64,000 bases of DNA from Neobacillus niacini NBRC 15566 (GTDB lineage Bacteria; Bacillota; Bacilli; Bacillales; Cytobacillaceae). Made by a program: the position numbers and the translations under genes. Below, in pieces: positions 17,503 through 26,300 of the stretch. The DNA is taken from the NCBI RefSeq assembly GCF_001591505.1, contig NZ_BCVA01000024.1, forward strand, positions 1 to 64,000, given 5' to 3'. Each line of letters starts with the position of its first letter. Positions within the stretch are counted from its first letter, which is position 1. The notes under the pieces were generated by a model that was not told the origin of the DNA, made no database searches, and saw nothing but the letters and a program-made list of their open reading frames with translations.

Positions 17503-18768
17503 ATGAAAAAAAGAAAAGTAGTAGGAGCGTCAGTACTTAGCTTTGTAATGGGGGTATCGATGTTTGCAACAGGTGCCTTCGGTCAAGCGCCAAACAGCCT
17601 GGAAGAGCCTGTTCGTGTCATCATTCAAGGACCATCAGCTGATAAAGCACAAGCGATGAAGAATGTTGGGGTACGCTGGGATTTTGGGTCAGAGGGATTT
17701 ACCACAACGGTTAACAGCAAGCAATACCAGGCATTATTGAAAAATAAAAATTTAACCATTGAAAAAGTAGAGGAAGTTCAGCTCGCACCAAAAGTAGAAG
17801 CGGCTGCAAAACCAGGCGGCTCCACTAACTCTGGGCCAAGTGATCGAACTCCATGGGGAATCCAAGCGATATATAATGATTCTGCTATTCAGGCGACCTC
17901 TGGAGGGAATGGAATAAAGGTAGCAGTCCTTGATACAGGTGTCCTTTCCAGCCACGCCGATTTAACAAATCAAATCCAGCAATGTAAGGATTTTACACAA
18001 ACTAAATCACCACTGATTGATGGCAGCTGCTCGGATGGTAATGGTCATGGAACACATGTTGCCGGTACTGTACTTGCAGATGGCGGCAGTACTGGACAAG
18101 GGATATATGGTGTTGCACCAGAGGCTGATCTTTGGGCATATAAAGTATTAAATAACCGAGGCTCTGGCTATTCGGATGATATTGCTTCTGCTATTCGTAT
18201 GGCGGCAGATGAGGCAACTAGAACCGGTTCAAAGGTAATTATCTCGATGTCCTTAGGTTCAAGTGCAAAAGACTCGTTAATTTCTAGTGCTGTTGATTAC
18301 GCCTATGGTAAAGGGGTATTAGTGATTGCAGCAGCTGGAAATGATGGCCCAACAAGTAATACAATTGGGTATCCGGGAGCATTAGTTAATGCTGTAGCGG
18401 TAGCGGCATTGGAAGATGTTCAGCAGAACGGTACATATCGTATCGCTGATTTCTCTTCACGAGGGAATCCAAATACAGATGGTGACTATGTCATTCAAGA
18501 ACGTGATGTAGAGGTTTCTGCTCCTGGCAGGGCGATTGAATCTACATGGAATGATGGTTCATACAATACGATTAGTGGAACGTCAATGGCAACCCCGCAT
18601 GTGTCAGGTTTAGCAGCTAAAATTTGGGCTGAAAATCCTTCAATGACGCATACACAACTACGTGCAGAGCTTCAAAACCGTGCAAAATCTAATGATATCT
18701 TGGGTGGTACAGGAGCGGCTGCAGGTGATGACTATGCTTCTGGATTTGGTTTCCCTAGAGTGAAATAA
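17503..18768 (+). CDS. Secreted subtilisin-family serine protease (S8) with I9-like propeptide
   Basis: 421 residues. A Sec signal peptide (about 1-27, basic MKKRKV then hydrophobic core, AFG at the cleavage region) is followed by an inhibitor_I9-like propeptide (about 35-92) and the peptidase S8 domain (about 112-421). The catalytic residues are visible: Asp144 in AVLDTGV, His182 in GHGTHVAG, oxyanion Asn280 in AAAGND, and Ser361 in SGTSMATPH. Cys161 and Cys176 could form a surface disulfide as in the thermostable Ak.1-type proteases. It degrades extracellular protein. Own RBS (GGAGGAG) and terminator. The next gene is a peptide-responsive-type regulator, suggesting density-controlled expression. 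Confidence 0.93.
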   Translation: MKKRKVVGASVLSFVMGVSMFATGAFGQAPNSLEEPVRVIIQGPSADKAQAMKNVGVRWDFGSEGFTTTVNSKQYQALLKNKNLTIEKVEEVQLAPKVEAAAKPGGSTNSGPSDRTPWGIQAIYNDSAIQATSGGNGIKVAVLDTGVLSSHADLTNQIQQCKDFTQTKSPLIDGSCSDGNGHGTHVAGTVLADGGSTGQGIYGVAPEADLWAYKVLNNRGSGYSDDIASAIRMAADEATRTGSKVIISMSLGSSAKDSLISSAVDYAYGKGVLVIAAAGNDGPTSNTIGYPGALVNAVAVAALEDVQQNGTYRIADFSSRGNPNTDGDYVIQERDVEVSAPGRAIESTWNDGSYNTISGTSMATPHVSGLAAKIWAENPSMTHTQLRAELQNRAKSNDILGGTGAAAGDDYASGFGFPRVK

Positions 18769-18770
18769 TA

Positions 18771-18812
18771 GAAAAAAGCCATCTGTTTAGTGCAAACAGA
18801 TGGCTTTTAAAT
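18771..18812 (+). terminator. Terminator of the subtilase gene
   Basis: AAAAGCCATCTGTTT and AAACAGATGGCTTTT form a 15 bp stem with a 5-base loop. Confidence 0.9.
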
Positions 18813-18916
18813 TTATTTAACAATATTTTAAATTGTCTGAACAAATAGATGGAAGAGGCGGCAGAGTTGTTATAAAATGATAAGAAAAAGGAAGAGCTCC
18901 TTAAGGTGGTGATGTT

Positions 18917-20137
18917 ATGGAATTTGGACCATTAATAAAATTCTACAGGACCCAAAAAGGGATTACCCAAAAAGAACTTGCTGCTGGAATTTGCTCTATC
19001 CCTCATTTAAGTAAGATCGAGAATAATTCAAAGGATGCGAATGGAGAGACTATTTCCCTCCTATTAGAAAGACTTAATGTAAGCTTTGAAGAAATGGAAG
19101 AAAAAGAAGAGTTAATAAAAAATCTCTTAAAAGATTTTGGTGAAAAGATTAACTTTTACTTACGTGAGGAAATCGAAATAATATTTACTAGGTTAAAAGA
19201 AATTGAACATGTTATCCCATTTTCTGACTATATTTATTCATATGAATTATATAAATATCGATATCTATTATTCAAGGGTTTACTTGCAGAAGCAGACACC
19301 CAACGGGATATTTTATATAAGCAAAAGAAAAATTTTTCCCAACATGAGATGTATTTATTTCGTTATTATAATGCTGTATCCTTAATATTAAAGGGTAATC
19401 ATAAAAAGGCTGACGAGATCTTTGATGAATTATTTGCAGAAAATAATAATGAAACAACGAATGGAGAATTCTTATACCACTTGGCTTTAGTAAAGAGTGC
19501 ACTTGACCAGCCAGGGCATGCGATACACTTCGGCAGATTAGCACTGCAAATCTTTATGAACCAGCATAACTTTTATCGAATTCTTCATACTTTAATGCTT
19601 CTTGGTATTAACTATACGAATTCAAACATTTACGAGGAAGCACAGGTTTGTTTTAAACATTTAATTCGAAATGCAGAATTGTTAAAGGAAGAAAGAATGC
19701 TTCCACAAATCTATCATAATATGGGTTACTTGCAAGATAAAATGAATAATCCAAAAAATGCATTACTCTATTATGAAAAAAGCTTATCGTTACAACCAGT
19801 AAAAAACCAACACTATATAGTAACTTTGTATGGCATTGGAGAAATTAATTACAATTTAAAATTAATTGAGAATGCTAAGGAATGTTTTCTTCAAGTCAAA
19901 TCTCTTTCAAAAGATCTTGGTATAAAAAAACAAGGTCTTTTAGCTGAATTTTATTTAATTCATATGGAATCTCCTGAAAAAGCAATGAAATATTTAGAAA
20001 TGAAGGTAATTCCTTTCTTAGAGGGATCGAAAGAACATAAGGAAGAACGAATCCGATATTATAAGCTGCTTTCTCAGCACTATAATCAACAGGGGAATTA
20101 TCTAGAGGCAGTAAATTATCTTTCTAAAATTACTTGA
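18917..20137 (+). CDS. HTH-TPR transcription regulator of the RRNPP (PlcR/NprR-like) family
   Basis: 406 residues. An N-terminal XRE-type HTH (about 5-60: IKFYRTQKGITQKELAAGIC, then SIPHLSKIENN) is joined to an all-helical C-terminal part of about 340 residues with TPR-like pairs, e.g. YHNMGYLQDKMNNPKNALLYY and YGIGEINYNLKLIENAKECF. The size and plan match PlcR, NprR and related receptors that bind a re-imported peptide in the TPR groove. The stop codon lies inside the Shine-Dalgarno of a tiny secreted pro-peptide gene, the standard partner arrangement. It probably controls the adjacent subtilase. Target and peptide binding are inferred. Confidence 0.88.
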   Translation: MEFGPLIKFYRTQKGITQKELAAGICSIPHLSKIENNSKDANGETISLLLERLNVSFEEMEEKEELIKNLLKDFGEKINFYLREEIEIIFTRLKEIEHVIPFSDYIYSYELYKYRYLLFKGLLAEADTQRDILYKQKKNFSQHEMYLFRYYNAVSLILKGNHKKADEIFDELFAENNNETTNGEFLYHLALVKSALDQPGHAIHFGRLALQIFMNQHNFYRILHTLMLLGINYTNSNIYEEAQVCFKHLIRNAELLKEERMLPQIYHNMGYLQDKMNNPKNALLYYEKSLSLQPVKNQHYIVTLYGIGEINYNLKLIENAKECFLQVKSLSKDLGIKKQGLLAEFYLIHMESPEKAMKYLEMKVIPFLEGSKEHKEERIRYYKLLSQHYNQQGNYLEAVNYLSKIT

Positions 20138-20149
20138 GGAGGAAGAAAA

Positions 20150-20299
20150 ATGAAAAAGGCTATTATCTTATTATTCACATTCTCATTACTTGTTTTTGCA
20201 ACACCTGAAAATGATGTAAACAATCAACCATCTTATGATCTTGCCAAGATTAGTATTCAACCTGCGCAAGCAGATCCTATTTATCCTCCAGTAGGGTAA
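20150..20299 (+). CDS. Secreted signalling pro-peptide (PapR/NprX-like) for the RRNPP regulator
   Basis: A 49-residue ORF, too short for usual gene callers. GAGGAGGA sits 6 bases before the ATG and overlaps the regulator stop. Residues 1-17 (MKKAIILLFTFSLLVFA) form a signal peptide; residues 18-38 are polar; the end is PAQADPIYPPVG. Known partners PapR and NprX share this size, layout and a C-terminal active heptapeptide-like segment, so the mature signal is probably the last 7-9 residues (ADPIYPPVG). It would be exported, trimmed, re-imported by an oligopeptide permease and bound by the upstream regulator. A strong terminator follows. Not experimentally shown. Confidence 0.82.
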   Translation: MKKAIILLFTFSLLVFATPENDVNNQPSYDLAKISIQPAQADPIYPPVG

Positions 20300-20311
20300 C
20301 CGTAAAATTTC

Positions 20312-20345
20312 TTCTCGACAGTTTGCGACTGTCGAGTTTTTATTT
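20312..20345 (+). terminator. Terminator of the regulator/pro-peptide operon
   Basis: CTCGACAG and CTGTCGAG form a perfect 8 bp stem with a 7-base loop, followed by TTTTTATTTT. Confidence 0.9.
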
Positions 20346-20422
20346 TCCCCCATATTGTTAATTAAAACTATAATTAAGGGGCAAAGTAGATTATATGTGT
20401 TTAACAAGAAGGAGGAAATAAT

Positions 20423-20833
20423 ATGAAATCATTTGTTGTTGGTTTTCATCAAGAAGATAATGTGGATTCGATGCAGATTCAAAAGCTAAGCCAGGAAGAT
20501 TTTGAAAAAGCAACAGAAGGTGGCACAAGGCATTTATTTGATTTAGATACTAACATTGGCTTTTTTGTCTTTTTTGATGCTGAGGATGCAGATGGAGATG
20601 TTTCCTATATGGTTCTTCAATATGAGGATCCGACTGGCGAGGATGGAAGTGAAGATCCGGTGGCCTGCTATTCCTTCCAGTTGAAAGATTTTTATGAATT
20701 TACGGCCCTTTACCTAAACGATCTTGAATTTAATGAAGAGATTAGTGAAGATGAAGAAGACTATGGACCGATTCACCATCTAGCCCACCTTCTATTCCAT
20801 ATTGTTGAAGAAGGAAAAGATTTAGAGGTGTAA
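20423..20833 (+). CDS. Small acidic cytosolic protein, unknown function
   Basis: 136 residues, strongly acidic (for example ISEDEEDYGPIHH), no signal peptide or transmembrane segment. RBS AAGGAGG. It contains GFFVFFDAEDADGDVSYMVLQ and a C-terminal helical HHLAHLLFHIVEEG segment. I do not recognise a characterised family; similar proteins are annotated only as cytosolic proteins in bacilli. Monocistronic, with a terminator shared with the convergent gene. Confidence 0.75.
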   Translation: MKSFVVGFHQEDNVDSMQIQKLSQEDFEKATEGGTRHLFDLDTNIGFFVFFDAEDADGDVSYMVLQYEDPTGEDGSEDPVACYSFQLKDFYEFTALYLNDLEFNEEISEDEEDYGPIHHLAHLLFHIVEEGKDLEV

Positions 20834-20834
20834 A

Positions 20835-20862
20835 GAGGGTGTCCCAATGGGGACACCCTTCT
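20835..20862. terminator. Bidirectional terminator
   Basis: AGGGTGTCCC and GGGACACCCT form a 10 bp stem with a 4-base loop between two converging genes. Confidence 0.8.
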
Positions 20863-20871
20863 TAAATCGAC

Positions 20872-21435
20872 TTAAGCTTTTAATACATCATGGTCAACAT
20901 AGCGCTCGCCATTCAATTCGCTAATTACATTGATTGCGACTCTCGCTCCGTCACCAGCAGTAACAATGGTATGTACGCTTACGCCAGCCACGGTACCAGC
21001 TGCCCAAATGCCATCGATATTTGTTTTACCTTGTGCATCTACATCAAGGATTGTTTTTACGCGAGGCTCCGTACCAGGCTTAGTAGTTAAACCAGCTTTT
21101 TCAGCTACGTCTACAAGGAAACCTGTAGCAACAATTACATGCTTTGCTTCATAGTCACCGTTTTCGGTTTCCACCTTAAAGCCTTCTCCAACTTTGCTAA
21201 TATTCGTAACAGTAGACTGGACAATTTCTCCGCCAAATTTAGTTACTTGCTGCTTACCAATTTCAACGAGGTCAGGGCCAGAGATTTCTAACACGCCATA
21301 ATGGTTCTCCACCCAAGCTCGCTTTGTAACGGTCTTATCATTATCTAGCACCAATGTTTTCTTTCCTGCTTTAGCAGTCAATAAGGCTGCACTCGCTCCT
21401 GCTGGTCCTGCACCAATCACAACAACATCCAACAT
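20872..21435 (-). CDS. Short FAD/NAD(P)-binding oxidoreductase, thioredoxin-reductase-like
   Basis: 187 residues from ATG 21435 (TGGAGG upstream). The N-terminal dinucleotide-binding motif is VVVIGAGPAGASAALLTAKAG and the C-terminal FAD motif is IDGIWAAGTVAGVSVHTIVT. Classical thioredoxin reductases have about 310 residues with a separate NADPH domain and a CxxC pair; both are missing here, so this is a compact single-domain flavoprotein. It may use another electron donor or partner. The specific reaction is unknown. Confidence 0.8.
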   Translation of the reverse strand: MLDVVVIGAGPAGASAALLTAKAGKKTLVLDNDKTVTKRAWVENHYGVLEISGPDLVEIGKQQVTKFGGEIVQSTVTNISKVGEGFKVETENGDYEAKHVIVATGFLVDVAEKAGLTTKPGTEPRVKTILDVDAQGKTNIDGIWAAGTVAGVSVHTIVTAGDGARVAINVISELNGERYVDHDVLKA

Positions 21436-21523
21436 GTAAAAACCTCCAATCGAAAAATGAATATACAAAAAAAGTGTAACCTAATAATGTTGAAAAGTAA
21501 AAATCACTGCTCAGAATGTAGAA

Positions 21524-21552
21524 AAGAACCATCAAGAAATTGATGGTTCAAA
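21524..21552 (-). terminator. Terminator of the MarR-MFS operon
   Basis: GAACCATCA and TGATGGTTC pair (9 bp, 6-base loop); T-rich sequence follows on the minus strand. Confidence 0.7.
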
Positions 21553-21556
21553 ACAA

Positions 21557-22768
21557 TTAGTGCTCTTTTACTTTTAAATATTGCTGACGTTTTATTTCTG
21601 GTTTTCGAACTTGCATGAAATAGTAAAGAATAGCTCCTATAAGAATATAGAAAGAACATAGGAAGTATAACGAGCTAAAGTCCATCTTTGCAGCAATTAA
21701 TCCCACCAAGAATGAGCCTAATGCAATACCAATATCATAGATTGATAGAAATGTGGCTGTAGCCAGACCACGTTTTCTAGGTGCTGCATTTTGAATGGCA
21801 ATCGTTTGAAAGGTTGGGAAAAGGGTACCCCATCCTAACCCAATCATTCCGGCTGAAACTAGGAAAGTAATTGCCCCTCCACTTTGGCTCAAGACAAACA
21901 TTCCTATTGCAAACAAGATAATAGAAGGGAATACAATCACATTTGGACCATATTGATCCAGCCATTTGCCTGTAAATGGTCGGGACATTAATAATATAAC
22001 CGCGTACACAACAAAGAAAAGACTTGAAACTTCAGAAACATGGATTTCATTTGCATAAACGGACACGAAAGAAAGAAGGGCAGAATATACAATAGCTAAA
22101 AAACTGCCGACAATAGCAATGGATACTGCTGAAGGTTCAATAAAGTTTTTTAAGGAGAAAGCGGGAACAATAACCTTCTTGTTAGTTTGCTCAGGCTTTG
22201 ATAACTTGACTGTGAGACCAGTGATTAACGCCCCAATGGCTACAATTACCGATAGGATAAACATTACTTTTGCTCCCCACTGTTGAATGGCAGTCAACCC
22301 TACAAATGGCCCCAAGACCATCGCCATGTTTGTTGACATAACAAAGTATCCCATTCCTTCTCCTCTCCGTGAGCTAGGGATAAGATCCGCAACAATCGCT
22401 CCTACTGCAGTAGTCGCCATTCCAAAACCCACACCGTGTAATAGACGTATGACAAGGAATCCTGTTACAGTTGTTGGGAAAAAGTATAAAAGGGAAGCAA
22501 CTGCGAATATAATAAGAGCCGTTAATAACACTTTTCTATTGCTGCCTCTTTCAAGCCATTGGCCAGCAAGTGGTCGTGATAGGATGGCTGAGAGTAAGAA
22601 AACGGTTGTCATTAATCCCGCCTGTGAAGCATTACTGTCAAATTCCTGTAAAGCAAAAATAGGCAAAGTGACGAGTAGGATATAAAATGTCAAAAATAAA
22701 AAAAAGTTACTCAAGGAAATATTAATAAAATCCTTCGTCCATAATTTAGGTTTGTTCATATTTTGCAC
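21557..22768 (-). CDS. Major facilitator superfamily efflux transporter
   Basis: 403 residues, 12 predicted transmembrane segments. The MFS loop 2-3 motif appears as LAGQWLERGSNRKVLL and the matching one in the second half as FTGKWLDQYGPNVIVF; the motif-C-like helix 5 is GPFVGLTAIQQWG. Resembles Bacillus drug or metabolite exporters of the YwoG group. Located 4 bases after the MarR regulator gene, so it is cotranscribed and probably induced when MarR releases its ligand-controlled operator. Substrate unknown. Confidence 0.88.
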   Translation of the reverse strand: MQNMNKPKLWTKDFINISLSNFFLFLTFYILLVTLPIFALQEFDSNASQAGLMTTVFLLSAILSRPLAGQWLERGSNRKVLLTALIIFAVASLLYFFPTTVTGFLVIRLLHGVGFGMATTAVGAIVADLIPSSRRGEGMGYFVMSTNMAMVLGPFVGLTAIQQWGAKVMFILSVIVAIGALITGLTVKLSKPEQTNKKVIVPAFSLKNFIEPSAVSIAIVGSFLAIVYSALLSFVSVYANEIHVSEVSSLFFVVYAVILLMSRPFTGKWLDQYGPNVIVFPSIILFAIGMFVLSQSGGAITFLVSAGMIGLGWGTLFPTFQTIAIQNAAPRKRGLATATFLSIYDIGIALGSFLVGLIAAKMDFSSLYFLCSFYILIGAILYYFMQVRKPEIKRQQYLKVKEH

Positions 22769-22772
22769 TCCT

Positions 22773-23186
22773 TTACAAAAGCTGTTTTAACCAGATACTT
22801 TGTAGATTTGTTAATTCATTTTGTGAAATTTCTGGGAAATTTTTCAATAAATCCAGATTGCATTCTAAGACAGCCTTCTCCCACTTAGGGAATTCTTGCA
22901 CTGCTTCCTCCGTTAATTGAATGTATTTCTCCCGTTTGTCCTTACCTGGAATTTGACTAACATACCCTTGTTTAACAAGCCGTTGAATCGTACGAGTCAT
23001 GGGAGGAGCTTCGACGAACAGATACTCAGAGAGTTCTTTTTGAGTTAGTGAACCTTTTGTATGTAGAGCAAAGAGTACAGACCATTGGGCACTATATAAT
23101 CCAAATGGTTTTAGGGCTTCATTAAGTCTATTGGTCAGTTGTCTGGAAAGTTGATGTAGAGTATGAAATAAAGCGTGGTTGGTCAA
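22773..23186 (-). CDS. MarR-family transcriptional repressor
   Basis: 137 residues with TTG start (GGAGTG about 9 bases upstream). The winged helix lies at about 48-100: GSLTQKELSEYLFVEAPPMTRTIQRLVKQGYVS, then the wing with GKDKREKYIQLTEE. First gene of a regulator-exporter operon. Two palindromic operator-like sequences lie directly upstream, so it probably represses its own operon and is released by a small toxic or signal molecule. Confidence 0.9.
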   Translation of the reverse strand: MTNHALFHTLHQLSRQLTNRLNEALKPFGLYSAQWSVLFALHTKGSLTQKELSEYLFVEAPPMTRTIQRLVKQGYVSQIPGKDKREKYIQLTEEAVQEFPKWEKAVLECNLDLLKNFPEISQNELTNLQSIWLKQLL

Positions 23187-23221
23187 ATAAGTTCACTCCA
23201 AAATTAATATATGCACATTAG

Positions 23222-23254
23222 TTACCTGGGTAATTAAAATGATTACCTAGGTAA
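23222..23254. promoter_or_regulatory. Double MarR operator
   Basis: TTACCTGGGTAA (23222-23233) and the perfect palindrome TTACCTAGGTAA (23243-23254) have centres 21 bp apart, two helical turns, on the same DNA face. They lie 36-68 bases upstream of the MarR start. This is the usual layout for two MarR dimers over a promoter. Confidence 0.75.
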
Positions 23255-23331
23255 CTATATTCGTTTTGAAGTGAAATGTCAAGGAATGAAGTCTTAGATA
23301 CAGTGGGCGGGCGAGTAAATTATAAAAATTC

Positions 23332-23366
23332 AAAAAAAAGTCCGCAGAATCTAATCCGCGGACTTC
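23332..23366 (-). terminator. Terminator of the methionine operon
   Basis: AGTCCGC and GCGGACT form the stem (23339-23345 with 23358-23364), with eight T following on the minus strand, right after the metH stop. Confidence 0.85.
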
Positions 23367-23368
23367 AT

Positions 23369-26300
23369 TTATCTTAACACATTAAAATATCTTGCCTCAG
23401 GATGAGCAAATACCATGGCTGATACAGAAGCTTCAGGCTCCATCATGCAACCATCCGTTAATTCTATTCCGATTTCCTCTGGATGAATCAAGGCAAATAA
23501 TTTCTTCTGATCTTCTAAATCTGGACATGCTGGATATCCAAAAGAGAAGCGCTGCCCCTGATACTTAGCTGTAAAACGATCCTGCATCGTAAATGTCAGC
23601 GGGTCCGGGAATCCCCAGCGATCTCGCATTTGACGATGGATTAATTCTGCAAATCCTTCAGCGGTTTCGAGTGCAAGGGATTGTAGGGCATGGCTCTCAA
23701 GAAAACGGCCTTCTGCTTTTAACTTGTCAGCTTGTTCACGGATTCCTCTACCAGCAGTTACTGTAAAGAAACCAACATAATCCTTCTCTCCACTGTCTAC
23801 AGACTTTATGAAATCTGCCAAGCACAAATGTGGTGCAGATTCCTGCCGTGGGAAATCGAATGTTTCAATAATGCGATTAGTATCTTCTGGATCATAAATA
23901 AATATTTTATTTCCGTCAGATTGAGCAGGGAAAAATTGATACACCGCAGCAGGTAAAATCCAGTTTTCTTTCTTAGCATCTGCTAATAATCCATCTACAA
24001 CTTCTTTCACTTTGATTGCTTTTTCATCCTTGGAAGCAATCAAATTTGCAATTTTTCCTTTTACACCAAGATGATGACCGATTAACATCTGCATATTGAT
24101 ATAAGGCTCAATATGGGATAGAGAATAGGATTTCATAATATGTTTTTTGGTATCCATCGGTGTGAATACAGGTACTTCAGTGGAAACGGCTGGTCTAGTT
24201 TTTACGGCTGTTGAAACCGAAGAACGACTTGGCAGCTCCCGCGGCAGTTCTAAAGCCGCTAGTTTTTCATGTTTTTCTGCCATCAGTTTTTCTTTCTCCT
24301 CTGGAGTTTGAAGCTGATTGGCCAGTGATAACCCATTCATTGCGTCCTTTGCATATAGAACGAGTCCTTCATATTCCTTTGCAATCTTGGTATCGGTAAA
24401 CTTTCTAGAAAGTGCAGCTCCACCAACTAGAATAGGTGTTGAGATTCCCGCCTCTTTCATATCTTGTGCTGTTAAAACCATTTGCTGTGCAGATTTTACT
24501 AATAAGCCTGATAATCCAACAATGTCTGGTTTTTCCTTTTGAATCGCTTGAACTAGTTCAGTTGGTGATACTTTAATCCCCAAATCTAGTACATCATAGC
24601 CGTTATTACTTAATATAATATCTACAAGGTTTTTCCCAATGTCATGAACATCGCCTTTTACTGTTGCAAGGATAACCTTCCCTTTGGAAGCAGAGACATC
24701 GCCTTTTTCCATAAAGGGCTCTAAGTAAGACACAGCAGCCTTCATGACCTCAGCACTTTGGAGTACTTCGGCAACGATCAGCTGATTATCGTTGAATAAT
24801 CGTCCTACTTCTTTCATGCCTTCCATTAATGGTCCATTGATAATATCGAGGGGAGCAGGATAATTTTCAAGCGCTAAAGCTAAATCTGGCAATAAACCTT
24901 CCTTTGTACCTTCTATTACATAGTAAGAGAGTCGTTCCTCTAAACTCATGTTGGGTACAGTACTTTTAGTCTCTTTCTTTTTACCTCGATAAAATTCGGT
25001 AAAAGTGGCCAACGTTTCATCTGTCGTATTAAAAAGAAGATCCTCTGCTAATTGAACTTCTTCCTTTGAAATGGAAGCGAATCGTTCAAGCTTTTCCGTA
25101 TTAACAATCGCATAATCCAGTCCAGCTAATGTGCAGTGATATAAAAAGACAGAATTTAGAATTTCTCTTCCGACAGGAGGCAGACCGAATGATACATTAC
25201 TGATGCCAAGAATGGTTTGTGTCTTAGGAAGATGTTCTTTAATGAACTTAATTCCTTCCACTGTTGCTTTTGCGGAACCAATATATTGTTCATCACCCGT
25301 TCCTACAGGGAAAACAAGCGGGTCAAAAATTATATCTTGCGGCTTCAAACCATACTTATTAACAAGAATGTCATGAGATCGTTTGGCAATTTCCAATTTC
25401 TTTTCAGCTGTAACACCCATACCTTTTTCATCAATTGTACCAACGACAACCGCTGCTCCGTACTTGTGAATAAGTGGGACAACAGCCTCAAATCTTTCTT
25501 CACCATCCTCAAGGTTAATGGAGTTAATGATAGCTTTTCCTTGAGAATACTTGAGTGCTTTTTCAATTACTTTCTCGTCAGTTGAATCAATGACAAGTGG
25601 AACTTTTATTTTTTTTACCACTTCAGGAATGAAATTCTCCATGTCGCTAAGCTCATCACGATCTGGGTCCGCAAGACAAATATCAATAACATGTGCACCG
25701 CCTTTAACTTGGGCACGTGCAATCTCTGCAGCTTCTTCAATTTTACCTTCATTAATAAGGCGTTTGAATTTACGAGAGCCAATCACGTTTGTACGTTCTC
25801 CGACCATAATAGGACGCAATGTCGGATCGTCGTATACAAAGGGTTCAATCCCAGATACCATGTGGAAGTCAGAAGTCTGTGCCTCGCGTGGTGAGAACTT
25901 TTTCATTTCTTCAGAGATTGCCCGAATATGATCAGGAGTTGTACCACAGCAGCCTCCAACAATGTTTAACCATCCGTGGGCAGCAAAATCGGCAAGCTTT
26001 TTCGCTAACGTTTCCGGTGTTTCATGATAATGTCCTTCTTCATCAGGCAATCCAGCATTTGGATAACATATAATCGCTGTAGAAGCTAGATTGGATAGGG
26101 AACGGACATGCTCCTGCATAAATTCCGGCCCAGTCGCACAATTTAACCCAACCGCGACAGGTTTCATATGCTCTAATGAAATGTAAAAGGATTCAATCGA
26201 TTGTCCCGCAAGGGTTGTTCCCATCGGCTCTATAGTACCCGACACGATTAATGGAAGAACTTTGCCTGTTTTGCTAAAAGCATTTTTTATTCCAATGAAG

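Noticed and set aside
25217..25585. 122-codon ORF antisense to metH
   Set aside because: metH is intact across the region; the antisense frame has a composition typical of a shadow and no RBS.
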